This document shows positions 58,999-64,000 of a stretch of DNA of 64,000 nucleotides, piece by piece. The translations under genes and the position numbers were made by a program. Positions within the stretch are counted from its first letter, which is position 1; each line of letters begins with the position of its first letter. This stretch comes from Arcuatula senhousia (taxonomy: Eukaryota; Mollusca; Bivalvia; Mytilida; Mytilidae): positions 46,709,750 to 46,773,749 of the forward strand of contig OZ020305.1 in the NCBI GenBank assembly GCA_963971305.1, written 5' to 3'. Under the pieces are notes generated by a model. That model had not been told where the DNA came from. It worked only from the letters and a program-made list of their open reading frames with translations, and did no database searches.

Positions 58999-60084
58999 TT
59001 CTAGTCTAGTTCTTGATAATGTTTGTGATATTTTTAAAAGAAGAAAACCATTGTGAGAATGGAGTGAAAACGCTTGTGTAAATCCAGAAGTTAATATATT
59101 TATTTTATTCTTTGTTTATTCTACATTTTTATTTTTGTACTGTTGTTTGCAGATGTATTAAATTATATGAGAGTTTTGAAGAAGAGTGTAATATAAAGTT
59201 CTTTGGAAATTGTAAGCCCTACCTTAAACGTGATAGGACTTGTCTCAGGGCATTCAGTTTTACTTCTGTCTGTCTGTCTGTGAGAGAAGCTTTTTTTGAG
59301 AAACTGTTTGTTAGAATTATTTGAAATTTGACAGGGTGGTTTTTTTTAAACAAACTGAGTGTTCTTAGCCAATTGCAGATATGTCAGACCTCTACTTCCT
59401 GTTTTGAATCCCATGGACACATTCTTTCATTTTTCATGTGTCTTCTGTCACAATACAGAATTCCAAACCCTCAAACAAGAAATAAAGGTTGCTATTAAAA
59501 GTAAACATATGATTTTAGGTTCTGCAAACTTGTTATTTGGACAAAAAGTTCTCAGGTCTGGTGATTTGTTTTTCATATTTATTTACTTTGAAACCTCAAG
59601 TTGGATTTTCATGAAACTTTGTATGATATGTACCTGTGTCTATAGAACTCAACAATTGCAAAGAAATTGTTCTGTTTTTAAAATGTTGAGCAGTTTGATT
59701 TAAATAATCAATTTTTCAAAAGATATTTTATTTGGACATCAAAAGCCATAATACACTAAAAATATAATATACAATTAGAAAAGTATAAAATATTAAAAGA
59801 TTTCAAAAATTGTTTAAATCCATTAAATTCTTTGAACAATCCCTCATATTAAAAAGAAAAATAGAAAAATTGTATCTTATTCCCTACAAATTTTGTAATT
59901 GTTACAAAATGTATTTCAATTGGTTATTATAAATATAATTCCCACCGCTTGTCTATTCATTCATTTAGATTTTTGTTTAATCAGACATGTTTGTGTTACA
60001 TTACATGCATAATATATTAAAATTATCAATAATAAAATATAAATTCATCTAAAAAGTGTTTTTTTTCTATTTTGTAACTAAATA
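58999..60084. other. Rab24 3' region and convergent intergenic gap to SAXO-like gene
   Basis: Probably the 3' UTRs of both genes. An AATAAA lies near 59480 on the plus strand. No other element recognised. Confidence 0.4.
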
Positions 60085-63000
60085 TTATTTAGCGGCTACT
60101 GAATCATCTGCATCCGAGTCAAGCATATCAATCCCAGAATCCTTTGATATGTTCAAATTTTTCTTTTCTGACAAGTCTTCCCATGCTGTTTTGACACTGT
60201 GGGTTCCCTGATATGCACCAGGGCAACTTTTTGGACGAAAGTCTTGATAATTCGACTTGTATGTTGTTCTGAAGTATAAGGTTCTATCTCTGTTCAGCTG
60301 TCTATGTTCAGATGAGTGACGAACAAGTTCTGCCTTTTTGGAGTATAAACCTGTCAATTCAATATTAGAAATTACATTTGAAAATATCTGTTATGTGATA
60401 CAAAAATTATTACAAAATCCTTTTAAAATCCTTCATTGAAAAAGTGTTTTTGAAATAATTTGAAATGAAAATTTTCATTTTACCTGCTAGTGCAAAGTGA
60501 TACAAAAATCTAAAAGATGCTGATAAAATGTTCTGTCATTTTAAAGGAAACTGGCCAGAAATGACCATCATTTCATTTTGCCAAAATGTCAAAATGATTT
60601 TTTTTTCAGAGGACTGGAAAAATCGGGACAGGAGGGGATGAAATTTAGGATATTTTTTATATTGGCCTAAATAAGATAATTCTTAATACAAGATACAACA
60701 CAACCATTCTTATATTGCTTTGAAAGAAAAAAATAAAGTCCTTAAAACAACCAATAGCTCATTCAGCAGGGAGTTTATAGACATTTTATACCTTGGTAAC
60801 AGGTTTTGTACATAGTTTCACACTCCATTTTATCTACCGGTGGGTTGTAGACACTCTGTACTTTGTAACTTTTAGGTTGCTCTGGTGTCTTCCATTCTTT
60901 ATATTCAGCGTTATATGTTGTGACATGATTGTACACTGGTTCCCCTTTGACAGGGATCACTACTGCTTCGTTGATTTTAGGTTTTATCATTGCAGCAACC
61001 ATTGTTACTACTTTTGGATTGGTGTAATCATTCTAAATAGCAAGAAAAAATATTTACAGAGTTTTAATCGTTGGGGTTTTATCAAGCTTTTACTGCTTTT
61101 ACGCCTGTTTTAGTGTCTGGATGTCATTTATAGAACTTTACAGAGCATGAAAAAGTCATTTTACAAAGAAAAGACATTAAATCAGTATTAACAGATCTAC
61201 CTAAAGCTCTGATATTTGAATTGGATGCCCTAGGACAGGGCACAATGTACCTGAAATTTCCAACGATTTTATTTAATATAAAAAGTCTTCTATTAAGCAT
61301 GAATAAATTTGGCTAAACAAATTTGATTACATGAAATTGATTCTTTCCAAAGACTTAAATATTTCACAGATGCTGTGCAAATAAGTACAATAAATAGGTG
61401 TTTATACCAGATGACATATTTAGATTTTAATATCGAAAAATTGAATCAGCTATTGCTTAAGTCAAAAGACCAATGTCATAATAAATGAATTACAATCTAT
61501 GGCAAATCTATGAAACAATATATATTCAACATGTTATAGTGACATCCAACAGGCAACAACAGAGTCATGGTCTCTCTCTTTACTTAAATCTGGATAAACG
61601 TAATTAATATCAAACTTGGGCCAACTGTTGACAGTCCCTTAAGTAGACCTATACTCTTTCAAGTGAAAAACTGATTTGCTATTGACCTTTGTAAATACTA
61701 GAACCTACACAATATGTTGTAGTCAAATTCATTCCCTCAGTGTGCCCCTTGTATTCTGCTTTCTTGGCCCACAACGGGACTTCTGGTTTGGAAACTGGCC
61801 AAGGTTTGTATTCTGCTTTGGTGGTTGTGGTCCCATTAAACTTGGCCCCTGCATCTCTATAGTTGGTCTCTTCAGGTTTACAGGGAGTTCGTTTATGGAC
61901 TACCCAGTTGGGTCTGTAGTCTTTCATTGTGGTGGTTATCATTGTTTCACTCTCTATAAAAGGAGAGGAGGGTGGAATCTGGACTGGCTCTGGCTCGTTC
62001 TTTTTCGCAGCTAGAAAAGACATTTCTTCTTTATTTAAGAGAAACATTTCAGTAGCACTTTTGAAAAGGGGTGCTTCAATTCAAACCTTCAGCTCCACTT
62101 GGTTTCATCATCAACTAATGAGACCTAAGACATTATTAATTTTCAGCTTACAAGGGCAGAATCATAACAAAGATTCTATTCAGATTTTTTTCTTGTTTCT
62201 TGTTCTTCTCCTCTTTCAAAAGATTACATATTAAACTCAGTGTACTGGGTATTGTTTTTGGGTTTGCAGATAATTTTTAAAAGTTGATACTATTTTGGAC
62301 ATACACAGTTAAATGTTACTTGTTCATATCTCTTGTTACATAACTACATGTTCATATGTTTCAGTATTAAAGAACAGCTTTGATATTTCTATTCTGTCTA
62401 ATTGTGTTCTTAGCCTTGTTTTAATCACACATAAAAAGAAAAAATAGTTACATACAAGCATCCTGATTTTCGGTTTTCACCATTTCGACAGGTTTTGCAT
62501 TTTCATTGATAGCCTGTTGTGCCTTTGTTATTTCTGGATGTTTGTAACTAATGGCTGTTTCAGGTGTCCCTGGATATTTTATAGCTTCTTCTATGGTTGG
62601 TATTTCGCTCTGAAAATTCCAAGCATTTTTTTATTATCAATAATAAATGCATATAGAAAAAAGAAAAAAAGCGAAACAAACCCAAAAACTTATCTTTGTG
62701 TGTTTCTTACCGATTTCGTACAACAATAATTACATTCTGAAAAATTCTGCATCATTTTGATCAAACAAATAATACCTTATCAATAGCCCCACTGGGCTGA
62801 TATGAATACAGAAATGAGCATCTTAACTTTTGAAAAAGACTGACTTTAAACCTGTGTATAAAAAAGCATATTTTTTTTTGCGAAAGCTCGCCCTTCAAAA
62901 CATATACAGCTTTTATATTAAGTTGCTCCTCGGATGTAAAGAAACTTACAGGGTCCGGCAGTTCAGTGGACAGCTCTCCCACGTTAGAATGAAGTACAGT

Positions 63001-63162
63001 GCTTGCTGGATACGGTTTAACTGGGGTACCTTTGCACGATTTCATTAGTTCTGGGCTGTATTTCAAATAAGAGCTCGAGTACACTGAAATGCCATTAAAT
63101 GTCCCCTCTGGAGATTTGTATGTTTGTTCTGTCGCTGATGTATATGGTTTACGCACCTGTAT
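60085..63162 (-). CDS. SAXO/FAM154-like axonemal microtubule-stabilising protein, 5' partial
   Basis: Minus-strand exons 62950-63162, 62456-62609, 61709-62010, 60792-61032 and 60085-60350 join in phase to 391 residues ending in TAA. The protein is built of spaced repeats rich in T-T-x-x-x-(E/D)Y and K-P, such as ATEQTYKSPEG, TTTMKDYRPNWVVHK, TTTTKAEYKPWPVSKPEVP, TTYNAEYKEWKTPEQ and RTTYKSNYQDF, which are the microtubule-binding Mn modules of SAXO1/SAXO2 (FAM154). These proteins sit on axonemal or ciliary doublets and stabilise them. The Ser/Asp-rich tail (DSGIDMLDSDADDS) is not a known module. The N-terminal Cys-rich region of the family is not in the window, so the first exon or exons lie beyond 64000 or were missed. 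SAXO1 versus SAXO2 cannot be decided. Confidence 0.85.
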
Positions 63163-64000
63163 CTGTGAATACGGAAAAAAGAAAACAAAATAAAGTTGTT
63201 TCAGTGTTTTCAAAAACCAAACGAAAATACAGTGGTTTTGAAATTTTGGTTTTCTCCTAAAAGATTGTGCACATAGAAGCTAAAGTCATAATCTTTTATT
63301 TAATCCCCACTCAATAATGATAAAGTCTAGTCGGTTTGGAAGCTCTGAAGATTGCTTTCAATTGCGCGAATTGATGGCATTTTGTCAATAAATCATATTT
63401 CGGAATCTTACTTGTATCATTGTGCATTTGTCTCGTAAATTGAATATTTTTTAACTTTTTATTTTTAGTTTTACCATAGATCTGTATATTAAATATTTAA
63501 TATACAGGTCTATGGTTTTACTCTCCACATGAATGTTATCAAACATCAATGTATTTCTATTGTCAAGTCCTTTTAGGCGAGTGGCGGAAAGGGTCTTGAA
63601 AAAAATTTAAATTACCCAAAACCTCATGGGATATTTTGAACTTTATTAATAGTTTAATATTTCAGCTTTAATAATATCGATGTTTCCCATTTGAAATCTG
63701 GTCAGAACATGAAAAAATTAAAGGTCAAAGGTCACTACCCAAAATCTGAAAGTTTGAGTCTGCCAACATTAAGGTTCATCTGTACCTTTCGTTAAAAATA
63801 GCGAAATATTCTACCTATTTTTTAGTATATGCAGAACAAAAACTACAAATAAAATAATAAAATAAAGCATAGCTGGACCTAGATATGGTAATTTCTGATT
63901 CAATTTCTATCAATTTTTCATTTTAAGTTCCTTAAAAATAAAGATCTCTTTTTTTTCCTCTTCAGATTTTAAATTGAAAAAGGACAAACTATCCCTATTG
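63163..64000. other. Intron or upstream DNA of the SAXO-like gene
   Basis: No exon recognised on either strand. It contains the palindrome at 63472-63517. Confidence 0.45.
63472..63517. repeat. ~22 bp-arm palindrome
   Basis: ACCATAGATCTGTATATTAAA and its near-exact complement TTTAATATACAGGTCTATGGT abut with almost no loop. Confidence 0.85.

Noticed and set aside
60793..62014. Plus-strand ORFs of 101-112 codons
   Set aside because: Antisense shadows of the SAXO-like exons.

Overview
The window looks like nuclear DNA of a marine bivalve, most probably a mussel (Mytilidae). It is AT-rich. Genes are split into short exons with GT..AG introns of 0.3-4 kb, and introns and intergenic DNA are packed with small repeats: TIR/MITE elements, about 170-320 bp tandem arrays, hammerhead-ribozyme repeats and Penelope-like reverse transcriptase remnants. 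The species is inferred from repeat and protein style only.

Five protein-coding genes can be traced exon by exon with consistent splice phases. (1) 45-6609 (+): a Mutator-like transposase-domain protein fused to a C-terminal DEDDh 3'-5' exonuclease, 5' end outside the window. (2) 10479-15180 (+): the last four exons of an SLC49/FLVCR-like major facilitator transporter. (3) 24852-37907 (-): a complete six-exon THG1L (tRNA-His guanylyltransferase). (4) 47160-58998 (+): a complete seven-exon Rab24-like GTPase. (5) 60085-63162 (-): the last five exons of a SAXO/FAM154-like axonemal microtubule protein.

The layout is two convergent pairs, SLC49-like with THG1L and Rab24-like with SAXO-like. These are unrelated housekeeping or ciliary genes; I see no operon or co-regulated system. 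Between and inside them lie mobile elements. At 16880-19857 there is a composite of one inverted and two-plus direct copies of a 0.97 kb hammerhead-like unit with an 11-14 bp target duplication. A two-copy 357 bp hammerhead retrozyme lies in the last THG1L intron. A hAT-like MITE is at 20310-21017 and a Harbinger-like 2.07 kb element at 39754-41823. A Penelope-like RT pseudogene at 44300-46384 is itself split by a MITE. A Mutator-type foldback element with a 10 bp target duplication sits in Rab24 intron 2. Tandem arrays of 317 bp and 171 bp units lie in Rab24 introns 4 and 5.

The most interesting items are the intact transposase-exonuclease fusion gene, the two kinds of ribozyme-bearing repeats, and an inverted duplication around the retrozyme that gives THG1L a possible intron-retained C-terminus.
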